A stretch of DNA of 64,000 nt. It comes from Vandiemenella viatica (lineage: Eukaryota; Arthropoda; Insecta; Orthoptera; Morabidae). Made by a program: the position numbers and the translations under genes. The stretch spans positions 34,127,088 through 34,191,087 of the forward strand of contig CM061919.1 in assembly GCA_031002005.1 (NCBI GenBank), read 5' to 3'. The first letter of the stretch is position 1, and each line of letters opens with the position of its first letter. The notes under the pieces were generated by a model, which ran no database searches, was not told the origin of the DNA, and was given only the letters and a program-made list of their open reading frames with translations. This document shows positions 30,729 to 41,403 of the stretch, in pieces.

Positions 30729-33400
30729 ATTCAAATCATTAAACATCATGACATGGAATGCCGACGGCATTCTAGGGCAGAAGCACACTTTAGAAAGATT
30801 TCTAGACGAACATGGGATAGACATAGCATTACTCACCGAAACACACCTGCGCGAGGGGCAGAGATTTCAAGTCAGAAACTATGCTATGTATCGATCGGAC
30901 AGACAAAATCAGCCTGGGGGAGGAACAGCAATCCTCATAAAAAATCGCCTCGCACATAGATCAATTGATTCTCCTGCGCTCGAGCGTGTTGAAGCTACGG
31001 CTGTTGAGGTCGGACTAAATGGGCAGGCAATTAGATTCATAGCAGTGTACCACCCTCCCAGATATAAAATGCCGGAGGCCGACCTGGTGGCACTGACCAC
31101 AGCCGACAGAATAATCCTGGGGGGCGACTTCAACGCCAAATCTCCGGTTTGGGGATGCAACGCTCTAAACAGCAGCGGCCGTACCCTCTTTGATTTTGTC
31201 AACAAAAACCCCCAGGTGACTGTAGTGGCGCCTGACGAACCCTCGCACTTTCCCAGGGACTCCAGACTCAGGCCTGATATCTTGGACATATTTTTGCTCA
31301 AGAACATCACCTGGTCTGTTGCATCCACTGTACACAACGACCTCGATTCCGACCACAACCCTGTGGTATTATGTATTGATACAGCCGTACGCCCACCTGA
31401 GAGTAAAAAATTCTCTCTAAACACCAACTGGCAAAAATATAAAGAACTAGTAAACAGTCACATAACAGAACAGCCAATCTTGAACACTAAGCAACAAATT
31501 GACGCACAGATAGATCACTTTGTCGCTGTAGTCACGGAATGTGCGAAGAAAGCGACCATAAAGATCACTCATGACACAGGAAATCATGACCTTCCACCAC
31601 ACATTTTGGACCTAATTAAGCTGAAAAATCACCATCGCAAACGATGGCAAAGGTACCGGGACCCTCAAGATCGTAGGATTACAAACAGACTCGCACACGA
31701 AGTTAGATGGCACCTACGGGAACACCGTTCTGAGTGCTGGACCCACACTCTCCAACGGGCAGAACAAAACCCGGACCTATTCTGGAGATTAATTAAATCA
31801 CGAAAAGAACAGCCCCAGCCGTCAAAGCCTCTACACGGGCCGAATGGCATTGTATACACAGCGCGGGAGAAGGCGGAGGCCATGGCCGACACTTTGGAAC
31901 TTCAGTTCCAAGAACATGTCATCGATGACGAGGATAGCGATATCCACGAGGAAAGAGTGATTAGAGAAGTACCTCGCATTCTGAGGCAAAGATCACGCAA
32001 CTCTTTCCGTCCTGTGGAGCCGGCCACAGTGACCTCAATCATTCGGGCACTTGGTAACAAAAAATCTCCCGGTCCTGATGGCATCAGAGCCACTCATCTC
32101 AAAAACCTACCACAATCCGCTATAGACCTGCTTACCCATATATACAACTCCTGCCTCAAGCTTTCATACTTCCCAGCCACCTGGAAAATAGCAAAAATCA
32201 TCACTCTTCCTAAGCCCAACAAAAACCAACTCTTTCCTCAGAACCACCGACCTATATCATTACTAAACATCCTTGGTAAAATCCTTGAGATCCTTATAAA
32301 CACTTCTCTCCAAAAATTTCTTAAAGACAATAGCACCATCATTCCTGAACAGTTTGGCTTCCGTGCACAGCACAGCACCACCCACCAAGCTGTCCGGCTG
32401 GTTGAAAAGATCTGCAGGGCGCGCTCCATCAGGCACCATACAGGCGCTGTGATGCTAGACATTGAAAAAGCTTTTGATAGGGTTTGGCATGACGGGCTCA
32501 TATTTAAACTACATGCATATGGCTGTCCTGGTCATCTACTAAAAATGATCAACAGTTACCTCCGGGGCAGGAAGTTCTATGTTGTGGTGGAAGGAGCTGC
32601 AAGCCAGTTCAAATCAATTGAAGCAGGCGTACCCCAAGGTTCGGTCATAGCTCCGATATTATACACAATATATACTAATGACATTCCCCACCAACCAGGC
32701 GGAGAATTAGGCCTCTATGCTGATGACACGATGGTCTACCGATCCTGCCGCAGCCAAAAATTCATAGCACGGAAGCTCACACAACACCTAGAGCTTATAA
32801 CACGCTGGTGCAACAAATGGAAGATCAAAATCAACGCTGATAAATCCCAAGCGATCATGTTCACCACAAAAAGATCACTTCCCGACAAACATGTGTCAAT
32901 CGACGGCAAAGACCTCCCGTGGCGAGACGCAGTCACTTATTTAGGAATCAAAATGGATAAAAAACTTACTTGGAGTAAACACATCAAAACTTGTGCAATA
33001 CCGCCACAGCTAGGCTCACCAAACTCTACCCCCTCCTCAAAGGAAACGGTCTCAACAGAAAGACAAAATTGCAAATTTATAAGGCAGTAATACGGCCAGC
33101 GCTACTCTATGGTTCGGAAGTTTACAGCATGGCAACAGACTGGCAACTTAAAAAAATACAAACAATCCAGAATAAATATCTAAGACTCATAACAGACGCC
33201 CCCCGGTACATGACAAACGCACAAATACACCATGACTTAGGCATACAAAAAATGACAGACTATATTAAAGACAAATCCGAAAAATTTTACAACAAATCTC
33301 AAGCTTCGTCCCACCAATTAATACAAAACCTAGGACAAGATACACCATATGACGATAACTACAACAGACCAAAACTAACGCTGACGAGAAACTACAGATA

Positions 33401-33404
<4 letters not shown>
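30715..33404 (+). pseudogene. Jockey-type ORF2 of A1, one frameshift after the RT domain
   Basis: The ATG at 30715 lies inside the end of ORF1 (ATGGCCCAAAATAA). AP-endonuclease: NIMTWNADGILGQ, LTETHL, RIILGGDFNAKSPVWG, SDHNPVV, all expected catalytic blocks present. Reverse transcriptase: NKKSPGPDGI, NHRPISLLNILGK, VMLDIEKAFDRVWHDGL, GVPQGSVIAPILYTIYTND and LGLYADDTMVYR (catalytic YADD intact), then YLGIKMDKKLTW. Near 32990 a one-base change shifts the frame; the rest (NTATARLTKLYPLLKGN to TLTRNYRY) continues in the next frame to a TAA at 33402-33404 formed with the poly(A) tract. Endonuclease and RT domains themselves look usable. Confidence 0.93.

Positions 33405-33448
<44 letters not shown>
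33403..33448. repeat. Poly(A) tract internal to A1, after the ORF2 stop
   Basis: 46 A residues immediately after TACT. The composite element has CATACTAAAAGAAAT at the corresponding place, so the tract seems to replace or expand the first 3' UTR hairpin. The A1 sequence continues for 150 bases to its terminal hairpin, so this is not the element's end. Confidence 0.7.
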
Positions 33449-33449
<1 letters not shown>

Positions 33450-33550
33450 ACAGACGACCAGACGACAGTAACAAAGACATGACTTGACTAAGACAGCCAT
33501 TCCGCAAACCCCTAGACAGACAGAAGTCAGAGGACATTAAGGTCTTGGAA

Positions 33551-33599
33551 CTTAACAACTACATTGGCTTAGGCCAAGACAGATGATGGCTGGCTGGCT
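33551..33599 (+). promoter_or_regulatory. Terminal hairpin and GGCT tail of A1
   Basis: AACAACTACAT followed by TTGGC-TTAG-GCCAA (33564-33577), a 5-bp stem with a 4-base loop, then GACAGATGAT and three copies of GGCT. It is the counterpart of GACAACTATA with TGGGC-GCAT-GCCCA in the composite element: position kept, stem bases co-varied. Confidence 0.6.
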
Positions 33600-33683
33600 G
33601 CTGAGCTAGACCAGATTCCCGCTGCTAACCTCTGATTGGTCGGCTGTGGAACCAGTCGTAGCAGGGGTCAAATCTCGTTGCGG

Positions 33684-34683
33684 AAATTGGCTGCTAAGTT
33701 CTACACTAACAGCACCAATTCATCAAATCCACTCATTGCTCAACTAGGCAACATACTTCATTTCAATGACAATATCAGGTGGCCAGTCCACCTCATTCAG
33801 TAACCATCTCCGGAGATGACAATCCAAATAAGCCACACCGACAAAGACAACCAAAACAAAAATCTGGAAGGAGATGCACCAAGTGTTAGAACTTCCCCAC
33901 ACTCCAGGAGAAAAGCCACCTGGGTAATGATAGTCGTAGTCTTGAGCCGCTGCCCAGACTCCGGCCGAGTAGCATCGCGCCGTAGCGGACGCCATATTGA
34001 GCCGGCATCAGACGAACACCATGCCGCCCAAGGCTGCACTCAGGAGGAAGACGTCTGATAAGCTGGTCGAATGTGGAAACCTCGACGCCATGGCACTTGC
34101 TGCTTCGAGGAATCCACCGTCGTTCTGGCCAACAGCACCGCCACCATTTGTGTCTGCGGTTCCGGAATCGCCGGCGTCACCTGACTCCGACATTCCGGTT
34201 GTGTCCGACCTGTGCCCAATGGACACAGTGGACACCGCCGCAGACGAGGAGGCCATGGAGAAGGCACCAGTGCCGCCGATCCTCGCCAATTACGCACGCT
34301 GCTGGCCAACAAAGCAGGGTGTTAATATCCTTCTCTCCTGCCCCCTGGACTTCAAGGCAGTGGCCAAGATGCTACAGGAAGGATCCATCACCCTCAAAGT
34401 CACGCTTCCTGATCAAACCAAGCCGCCTCCAGATCTAGAAAAAGCAAAGAAAGTACACAACAAGCAGAAAACCACGCCGGGGCCGTCTTCTCGCAAGCTC
34501 GTCCAGTGCTACAATTGCCAAAAATTTTGGCATTGTGCACGGGAGTGCACCAACCCAGTCAGGTGCGTTCGTTGCGGGAGTGGTCACCGCGCGGCTGAAT
34601 GCAACCTGCGCCGCGAAGACGCCTTCTGCTGCAATTGCGGCCGCAATCACGCGGCAGCATACCAGGGCTGCAGCGCATGGAAG
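33684..34683 (+). mobile_element. Gag-bearing retrotransposon E, 5' part only
   Basis: A third gag-only type family member: about 340 bases of leader, then a gag ORF, cut off at 34683 by the T-rich tail of element D. No continuation of E was found beyond D, so whether E also lacked an ORF2 cannot be judged. The left boundary is set where PLE similarity ends (33683). Confidence 0.55.
34021..34683 (+). pseudogene. Gag-like ORF1 of element E, truncated
   Basis: The ATG at 34021 gives MPPKAALRRKTSDKLVECG. A Pro/Ser/Asp-rich region leads to NILLSCPLDFKAVAKMLQEG (compare KMLASCPSDMLKANNLLEDM in C gag), a basic linker, and three zinc knuckles CYNCQKFWHCARECTNPVRC, CVRCGSGHRAAEC and CCNCGRNHAAAYQGC. 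The frame then runs into the D tail and reads as poly-Phe, which is not real protein. An in-frame codon at 33997 lies upstream, but the ATG at 34021 aligns better with the starts of other gags. The C-terminus is missing. Confidence 0.82.
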
Positions 34684-34805
34684 TTTTTTTTTTTTTATTT
34701 TTTTTTTTATTTTTATTTTTTTTTTTTTATTTTTTTTTTTTTTTTTATTTTTTTTTTATTTTTTATTTTTTATTATCTTTCATTCCTCTGGCTGATGGCC
34801 AGAGG
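34684..34805 (-). promoter_or_regulatory. Tail and 3' hairpin of D
   Basis: On the minus strand the element ends with CCTCTGGC-CATCA-GCCAGAGG (plus 34785-34805), a perfect 8-bp stem, then AATGAAAGATAAT and about 90 bases of A broken by single T. The hairpin directly before the tail suggests a recognition site for reverse transcription; this is inferred. Confidence 0.65.
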
Positions 34806-35323
34806 CGGGCTGGTGGAGAGCGTTAGCCCTTTTCAGCCATTTAGGTTTAACATTTTTATTTTCCATTTTATTATATTTGACACATTTTGGATTTTACATT
34901 TTATTTGCTTATTTGGTAACTTATATTTACTTATAACTATTATAACATATTTTCCATTTTATTACATTTCACATTTTATTAGGTTATTTAGTACCTTATA
35001 TTTACTTATAATTAACATTACATTTGTTTTTTACAATTACATTTATTTTTAGATTTATCTACAATTAAATTAAAGAGAGAACATTTTTACATATGTTTAC
35101 ATCTGTTATTGTGCTTGGATCGTTTATTTTTATTTATTGACAATTGTATAATTTTCTTTCTATTTTCGTGTGTACCGCAGTACCACAATTGGTTCGTTGG
35201 CTGTTTAGATATATTTGTTTATGTACATTTGTGTGAATCAAAGCTAGGTTGATTGAAAGGATTGCTGGGTGTTCGGCAGGTGTACTCGTTATTTTGTCAT
35301 CTTATTTGTCTGTGTCTTGTCTT

Positions 35324-38204
35324 TTAGTCTGGTTCTGGTTCTACCCGTCTTGGTCTTTCGTCTAGGTGTGGCGGTAACTGCTCATTGTGGGTTAGGTCAT
35401 TTTGTAATCCGTCGTTTTGTTCAGCTTCGTTGTATGTCTTTTCTCTGTTTAGTGCTATTATTTTTGGCGGATAGATATATTTGAATTTTGGTTTTCTTGT
35501 CATGGCTGGCTTTTCTGTTAATAGGCTTTGCATGTCTGGTCTGTGCGTCATGAGTCTCTGTCCGTATCGCGCTCTGTGCATAGCCAGTCTTGTCTGTAGG
35601 GGCGTAATCCTTGCCAAGTCGTACACCAGTTCTGACGGAGCTCTGTAGTCTAGTCTCATAATACTCCGCAGTATTCGTCTTTCTGTCCTGTGTAGCTTGT
35701 TCGCCGCTGTCTTTGTCATTCCGGCTAATGGGACTGCTGCATATTCTATTATCGGTCTTATATATGTCTTGTAGGTGTGAATTGCTGTCTGGTCTCTGCA
35801 TCCGAAAAAACGTCCTTGTACCAGTCTAATGAGATTTTGTCTTTTTCTGATTTTGTTTAATGTCTCTCTGATGTGAGTCTTCCAGTTAAGGTATTTGTCT
35901 AAGTGGATCCCTAAATACTTTGCATTGTCCGTCAGTCTTAGTTGTTGGTTCCACAGAGTCAGTTGTATGTCTTCATGTTTTTGTTGTCTTTTCTTTGTTA
36001 AATTCCTGTGTCTAAACAGTATTGTCTGAGTCTTGGCTGGATTTGGCTTAATCCTCCACTTACTCATCCAGTCCTGAAGTCTGGTCAAGTACTGTGTCGT
36101 TCTTCTGTTAATAGTTTTCGGTGCTATACGCCGAGCACCAATAGGCGGCATCATCAGCGTATTGCGCTGCTTCTTCATCTGTTCTGTCTCTTTCTACTGT
36201 CGGACCGTCTGACCCATATAGGATGAAAAGAATGGGGGAAGGGATTGCTCCCCTGGGCTACTCCTGCCTCAGGTGTGAATTCGTCAGATGTCGCGTCATT
36301 GCAGTGTATTGCACATTGTCTTGTCCGTATTTGGAAGTTTAGAAGTCTGACAAGTTTGATTGGTATTCCTAGTTTGTTTAGTTTGAAAATTAGTCCGTCA
36401 TGCCATATCTTGTCAAAAGCGCGCTCTATGTCCAGGAACACTGCAAGCGTGCATTTGCCTTGTTGAAGTTTTGGGTCACATGTGACGTCAGTCGGAGCAG
36501 TGGGTCGTTCGTCGAATGGTTTTGTCTAAAGCCCGCCTGGGTGCTGGGAATTATATTTTTCTGCTCCACAAAAGTTTTTAGTCGGTCGGTAATTATTCTG
36601 TCGAATGTCTTCCCAATCACATTTAGGAGTGATATTGGTCGGTATGAGTTTGGGTCAGTAGTTGGTTTGTTCGGTTAGGAATCATTATTGTCTTGGATTT
36701 CCTCCACGAGGATGGTGTGGTCTCTTTTGTCAGGCAGTAGTTGAAAAAGCATTGTCATTATTGGGACTATTACTGTCATTGGCGCTTTCCGAATGCAAGC
36801 CCTGTTGATTCCGTCTGGTCCTGGTGCTGAGTTCCTACCTGTGTGAATTGCTGTCAGTACTTCCGTGTCTGTTATTTCTCTGGTGGTGTTGGATTCTTCT
36901 TCTGTCATTACTGTTGGGGTTGTAAGTATAACTGGTAATTGAGTCTCTACTTCCTGTCGGAAGGTTTCGTCAAATAAGTCGTCTTCTGGGAACGAGTGGA
37001 TGTCTTGTAAAGTTAGTCTGAAGGCCTCTGCTTTTTGTCTGTTGTCTGTGGTGGGTGTGTGGTCAATTATTAGTGTAGTAGGTCTGTCTTGTTTCTGTCC
37101 AGTGAGGGTCTTGAATTTGCTCCAGAATTTTTTGCCTTCTTTGTAGTCGAGCTTACTGCATGTCTCGTCCCATTCTGTCTGTTTGTGCTCTGATATGATT
37201 CGTTTTATTTGATTGGTTAGTCTGTTCCACACTGGTCTTAATGTCTGGTTGTTCGTCCGTTTTATTTCTCTGTATATTCGTCTTTTTTGCTTGATTAGTG
37301 TCAGTGCTTCCGCCGGGATTGTCGGTTTCCATTTGTCTATTGTTTTTGTCGGTATTGCTTGGTTAATTGCCGTCTGCAGGGTCTGTTCGATTAGTGAGTT
37401 GACATTTTCCATGTCCTGGTTGTCCGTGATTGTCAGTGGGGCTTTTAGCGCATTAGTAATTATGTCACTGTATTTCGTCCAGTCTGCGTTTTTTATTACT
37501 TTTATGGTTCTTGTTTCTGGCATTGGTGGAGGTCCAGGGGCAGCTGTAGTCGCAAAAATTATAGGAATATGGTCGCTTGTGATGTCGTCTTCTAGTCTTG
37601 GAATTGTATTCTGTCCGTCATGTTACTGCTGTACAGAATGTGATCCGGTGTTGAGTGTCCTTGATGTCCTATAAATGTTCGGTCCGCCTGTCTGTAGCCT
37701 GCATATGTTTTCGGTGGTTAACAATTGAAACAATTGTTGTCCATTGTTATTTTCTTGTGAGTCGTCTAGGTACTGGTGTCTTGCATTTAAGTCTCCCATC
37801 AGTATGAAGTCTTTAAAGGTCATTAGGTAACGGAGGAAGAGTTTTCGGGTAGATTGTTCCTTGGTGGGTTATATATACAGGCTACCAGTAAGTCACTGTC
37901 ACCTCTCCTTGGTATTACTATCATAACAGCTTCTAGGTTGTTGTACTGTATTGGAAGTGGCGCTTTTCTCGCCGGTATGTCATTGCGAATGGCTATTGCA
38001 ACCCCTCCTCTGCCGTCTTGTCTGTGCTTCGTATAAGTCATGTATCCCGGTAGTTCTAGTTTGGTTGTCTGTCGTTGTCCATGTCTCTGCTAGTCCTGCG
38101 ACGTGGATGTTGTTTTTTCGGATGCAGTTAATTAGAGTGGTCTTACAGTTTCTGAGTCCGCGTGTGTTGAACAATAGAAAGTTACTGTTCTGTCTTTCGT
38201 CCAT
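35324..38204 (-). pseudogene. Jockey-type ORF2 of D, several frameshifts
   Basis: Endonuclease/reverse transcriptase. It begins MDERQNSNFLLFNTRGLRN at 38204 with an endonuclease in pieces: LAETWTT, RGGVAIAIRN (37823-38041), FILMGDLNARHQYLDD (37623-37823). The linker and RT start lie in an open stretch 36675-37523 (ending near NSAPGPDGI). Further RT blocks are AGFRQNHSTND, MFLDIERAFDKIWHDGL (first Asp) and GVAQGS. The catalytic block QYADDAAYW falls in a different frame near 36130-36160. YLGIHLDKYLNWKTHI and a long C-terminal region end at 35324. At least five frameshifts; all motifs remain recognisable, so it died recently. Divergent from A1 at the protein level. Confidence 0.88.
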
Positions 38205-38251
38205 TGTGTCTATTGCTTGCTTAGTTGAGTCTGTGTCGTTTTTTGGTGGCT

Positions 38252-39334
38252 TTAATTTTTATAAGCTTTTCGGTATTTGTTTACTGTAATGAGGAAGTTA
38301 TTCCCTGTCTGATTGACTTGAAAGTCCTTCCTGTACACCTGCCTGAACACTTGTTTGAGGACTTGTATTATTTCTTTTCTTCTGTCTTGAAACAGATTGA
38401 TAAGGATTGCAGTTGTGGCTCTGATGTAGTCTTCCTGGTTGTTATGTTGTTCAACCACCTCTTCGAAGGTTTCCGGGACTGGGGTTGGCTCATTGATTAT
38501 TTGAATCTTTTGTATTGGTCTGTTGGGTTGAATCTCTTTGGGGCGCATTGGGCATTTGAATGAGAGGCCCGAGTGCTCTCCGCGGCAGTTGCTGCATGAG
38601 GGGCTTGCCTCTGCTGCTCTGCTGCACTTGCTGATGTGGTGGTCAGCACCACAGCGAGAGCACTTGGACGCCTGTGTACAATGTTCAACTGTGTGGTCGA
38701 AGGAGTGGCATTTTTTGCACTGTCCTGGTTGGGGTGGTGGGGGGCGCGACTCCTCTACTGTGTGTATTTTTCCAAATATTCTTAACCCATCCGCATGCAA
38801 CCTGTCTAGTGTTTGCTGATCGTGAGTAAGTATTCGGAATAGCTTGGTTTCTTTTTGGAGTGCTCTTGAAGAGATCCTCCAGGCATTGAATGGGATCATG
38901 TCCTGTAACTTCATTTCATTCATGACGTCTTCTGCAGTAACATCATAGTCAACACCCTTGGCTACTACGCTGAAGGCTAGTTTTTTTACTGGGTGGGAGT
39001 TGATGGGGTTTGGTCTGTCTCTTAGCAGTCTGGCTGTTACTGTTTTACCATGGCATGAGTCTATTAGTTTGATTAGAAGACTGCCCATGTCCTGCCTTGT
39101 TGTTTTTACTATTAGTTCCCTGTTACGGGTGAAGAACATATTGTCAATGGATTGTTCCGCACCTTTGTTGTGTCCTCGCAGGTTAGTGTAAATGTCTTTA
39201 GTAGTTACTTCCTTAGGGATCCCTTTAACCATAAAGGTGAATATTTCCATTGAGTCTTCCAGTTCTGTATTTTGTGTAACATTGTGGTCTGTGCTACTCG
39301 CTGACGAGCTGCTTCTCCTGCGGCCGTTTGACAT
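38252..39334 (-). CDS. Gag-like ORF1 of D, intact (360 residues)
   Basis: Uninterrupted ORF starting MSNGRRRSSSSASSTDHNV at 39334. RRM/PRE_C2HC-like central domain (FMVKGIPKEVTTKDIYTNLR, KKLAFSVVAKGVDYDVTAED, LRIFGKIHTVEES), then three zinc knuckles CKKCHSFDHTVEHC, CSRCGADHHISKC and CSNCRGEHSGLSFKC, and a C-terminal helical region with LKQVFRQVYRKDFQV. It would bind element RNA for retrotransposition. ORF2 starts 47 bases beyond its stop, unlike the overlapping arrangement in A1. Confidence 0.92.
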   Translation of the reverse strand: MSNGRRRSSSSASSTDHNVTQNTELEDSMEIFTFMVKGIPKEVTTKDIYTNLRGHNKGAEQSIDNMFFTRNRELIVKTTRQDMGSLLIKLIDSCHGKTVTARLLRDRPNPINSHPVKKLAFSVVAKGVDYDVTAEDVMNEMKLQDMIPFNAWRISSRALQKETKLFRILTHDQQTLDRLHADGLRIFGKIHTVEESRPPPPQPGQCKKCHSFDHTVEHCTQASKCSRCGADHHISKCSRAAEASPSCSNCRGEHSGLSFKCPMRPKEIQPNRPIQKIQIINEPTPVPETFEEVVEQHNNQEDYIRATTAILINLFQDRRKEIIQVLKQVFRQVYRKDFQVNQTGNNFLITVNKYRKAYKN

Positions 39335-39440
39335 CGTTCGCTGTCGTCAGTAAGTCAGTCAGTCAAGTGATTACTACCTGTCAAGCTTTCTCGTAGTTCT
39401 CCGCTGGGAGTAGTGTTGTCGCCTTTCGTTTTCACCGTTA

Positions 39441-39501
39441 GGTATCAGGGCGACTCCACACCTAATCTACACACCCGCGGGATTCCGAGTTAATAACTCG
39501 G
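39441..39501 (-). promoter_or_regulatory. Structured 5' leader element of D, shared with A1
   Basis: On the minus strand CCGAGTT-ATT-AACTCGG (plus 39485-39501) is a 7-bp stem preceded by CACCTCAGGGC. 34 bases later comes CCCTGATACC (plus 39441-39450), then TAACGGTGAAAACGAAAGG. Same order and spacing as in A1, with different stem bases. GGG(AAA)ATTCC upstream can pair with GGAATCCC just downstream of the stem. Confidence 0.6.
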
Positions 39502-39827
39502 GCCCTGAGGTGGAATTTTCCCTAGTCTAGGAGGGGCAGAGAGGATGCTCTGCGCGGAGTCACTGGATAAGCTGTCTTTACGGTTTACCTTCTCGTTGTA
39601 ACTTGCGTCAGTCCGGCGGTCAACCCCTTCGTTGTTTCAGCTTCAAGATGCGCGGGGCTGTCTGCTCCAGTGGTGTCCCAGTTGTTGAATATCTCGTTGT
39701 CGTCCGCCGGAGTAGCTCAGGATTTTGTGGCGCACACGTCACACAAATAGTCTGACTTTGCTTTTTTAAATGTGTGGACGGTGTGCGCTATAAGTTGCCG
39801 GGACCTAGTTTTGTTGGATGTATCGCT

Positions 39828-40006
39828 GGTTGCGAGCCTCCTATGTAGCCGTCTCGGAGTCCTGGGCTGCGGTGGAAGACGTTCTCGTGGGTGCGGGCCT
39901 CATATGTAGCCCTCAGTCGCTCTAGTGGGAGTCGGTCGTGTCTCGATGGGTGCGGGCCTCGTATGTTGCCTCTGGCTCGCCTCGTTGCTGCTCTCTGTGC
40001 TTTCCA
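39828..40006 (-). repeat. Three tandem copies of a ~60-bp unit in the 5' region of D
   Basis: Units begin at 39828 (GGTTGCGAGCCTCCTATGTA), 39889 (GGGTGCGGGCCTCATATGTA) and 39948 (GGGTGCGGGCCTCGTATGTT), spaced 61 and 59 bases. LINE promoters often consist of such monomers, so this is likely the D promoter; not tested. Confidence 0.7.
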
Positions 40007-40316
40007 GTTTCCGTGTCCCCGATTATATACATTCTAACGGCCGACAGAGGGCAGTAAGGGGCCACAGCGCTCTCTAACGGAGAAACGAGCACGCGGGCTC
40101 GGACTAGAGACAGAAGACAGTCGCGAGCGGAAGAGAAGAATAACCCACAATACGAGCCGAGCATGGCTCATTGTAATAATTAATTACTTCAGCAAACAAT
40201 TTTTATTTTTAATTACTTTTGATTTATAATAAAACATTTAAAAATACTTTGTGCACTTCTCAGAAAAAATAAAATAAACATATCTAAGATTTTGATAAAA
40301 TTGTTAGATTACTTAC

Positions 40317-40755
40317 CTTAATGTAGTCTTTTAGTGCAAGTATTAATGCATTGTACGTTTCAGTAACTTTGACTCCAATACTTTGAGGTGAAATTGAACT
40401 TGTAAACTTCAAGTCTTCGAATGAATTTACAGTGACAAGAAAGTGATATGGATAAGCGCTGACTTGGAGGAATTGCATCTCTCATGCTTGTGTTTTGTTT
40501 TTCAATAATTGGTGATACTAACTCAAGTAACGCATTAAATTCCGGTCTATTCACTCGTAAAAAGTTATGGTAATCGCTAGGCTCCTTCAATCTCAATTGC
40601 CTCATCAAGTTTTCATGTGTGAACTTTCTCCGCTCCATATACCAATTCTTCATCCATCTTCTGTTTTTGTTGTTCGTACAGCACAGTAAAGCAATGGTAA
40701 CGGCCGCAGCGTCCTGGTCGTCCACCATTTCGAAGTCAACTAAACTATTGTGCAA
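40317..40755 (-). pseudogene. PIF/Harbinger transposase, N-terminal exon fragment
   Basis: Minus-strand frames give RRWMKNWYMERRKFTHENLM, RLKEPSDYHNFLRVNRPEFN and EKQNTSMRDAIPPSQRLSIS, then after a frame change NSFEDLKFTSSISPQSIGVK and LALKDYIK. This is the N-terminal part of a HARBI1-like DDE transposase. The fragment ends at AAG|GTAAGT (donor at plus 40311-40316), a good splice site, fitting a multi-exon Harbinger gene. The catalytic D/E residues would lie in later exons, not recognised here. One frameshift near 40450. Confidence 0.75.
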
Positions 40756-40891
40756 TAATTATTGAGGAGTCTAGGGATAACGTCAATATTATTGCACAAT
40801 GATATTGACCGTGTAGGGGCCGCTTTAGAAATTGATAAGCCACAACGCGTTGTGGTCATTAAAAAAACACACACAAAGCGCTGTGATCGTT

Positions 40892-40892
<1 letters not shown>

Positions 40893-40940
<48 letters not shown>
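40893..40940. repeat. 48-base T homopolymer
   Basis: Uninterrupted T run between TGATCGTTG and GCTCAATGAGCG. No retroelement body or duplication is seen beside it on either side. Confidence 0.9.
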
Positions 40941-40943
<3 letters not shown>

Positions 40944-41403
40944 CAATGAGCGTTTTCGGTCTTTGAGCCTAGCAGATACTCAAAACTTTGAATGGTCACA
41001 ATCATTGCCACCGCACATCTGCACTAACAGCGCATATATATGTTGGCAAGTAATTTCAGTGTAAAGCGTAGATTATTTGAAAACATCTTACCTTAGCAGC
41101 AAGAATAGATCGAGTCACTGACTGTATTTCTTGATTAGAAACAGGGTTGCAATATTTTGGCTGGCTGAAACCTGTTATCTGTTGCCGTATAGTTAAACTT
41201 CCTAAATCTCTTGTTCAGCTAATTTCGTTATGTTAAGGTAGACATCGCTTATTCATTTTGAAAACCCCAAGAAATGTATGAAAATTCCGTTTATCAAAGG
41301 TGAAACCCTAACAGATATAGAAAAAAACCCAGCTAATCCACAATTTTTGTGTAAAACGTTAGAACTATTTTTCTGGAAATCCAGTACTCGTATGTACAGT
41401 ATA
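40941..41403. other. Unassigned; possible minus-strand exon end near 41088
   Basis: No supported gene. On the minus strand a short open stretch (QPKYCNPVSNQEIQ ... ILAAK) ends at AAG|GTAAGA near 41088, resembling a small exon with a donor site. It could belong to the Harbinger element's second gene or be chance. Confidence 0.3.

Larger units (their letters stand above)
28905..33599 (+). mobile_element. Near full-length Jockey-type LINE A1
   Basis: Bounded by PLE sequence: GAACATGCGAAGCT ends at 28904 and the same PLE resumes at about 33597-33600 (GCTGAGCTAGACC). At most 3 bases are duplicated. Layout: a 385-base 5' UTR, ORF1, ORF2 overlapping by 14 bases, an internal poly(A) tract, a 3' hairpin, and a (GGCT)3 tail. 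It carries only a few single-base indels, so it is a recent insertion. It could have supplied proteins to the gag-only elements. Confidence 0.85.
34684..40140 (-). mobile_element. Jockey-type LINE D, complete layout, right end approximate
   Basis: Minus-strand element: a 5' UTR with about 60-bp repeats, ORF1, ORF2, an AT-rich 3' UTR of about 500 bases, a terminal hairpin and an A-rich tail interspersed with T. Inserted in the gag of E. The right (5') end is not sharp: repeats reach 40006 and GC-rich sequence reaches about 40140. No convincing TSD was found. Confidence 0.8.

Noticed and set aside
34684..35052. Poly-phenylalanine continuation of the E gag frame
   Set aside because: It is translation of the T-rich tail of element D on the other strand.
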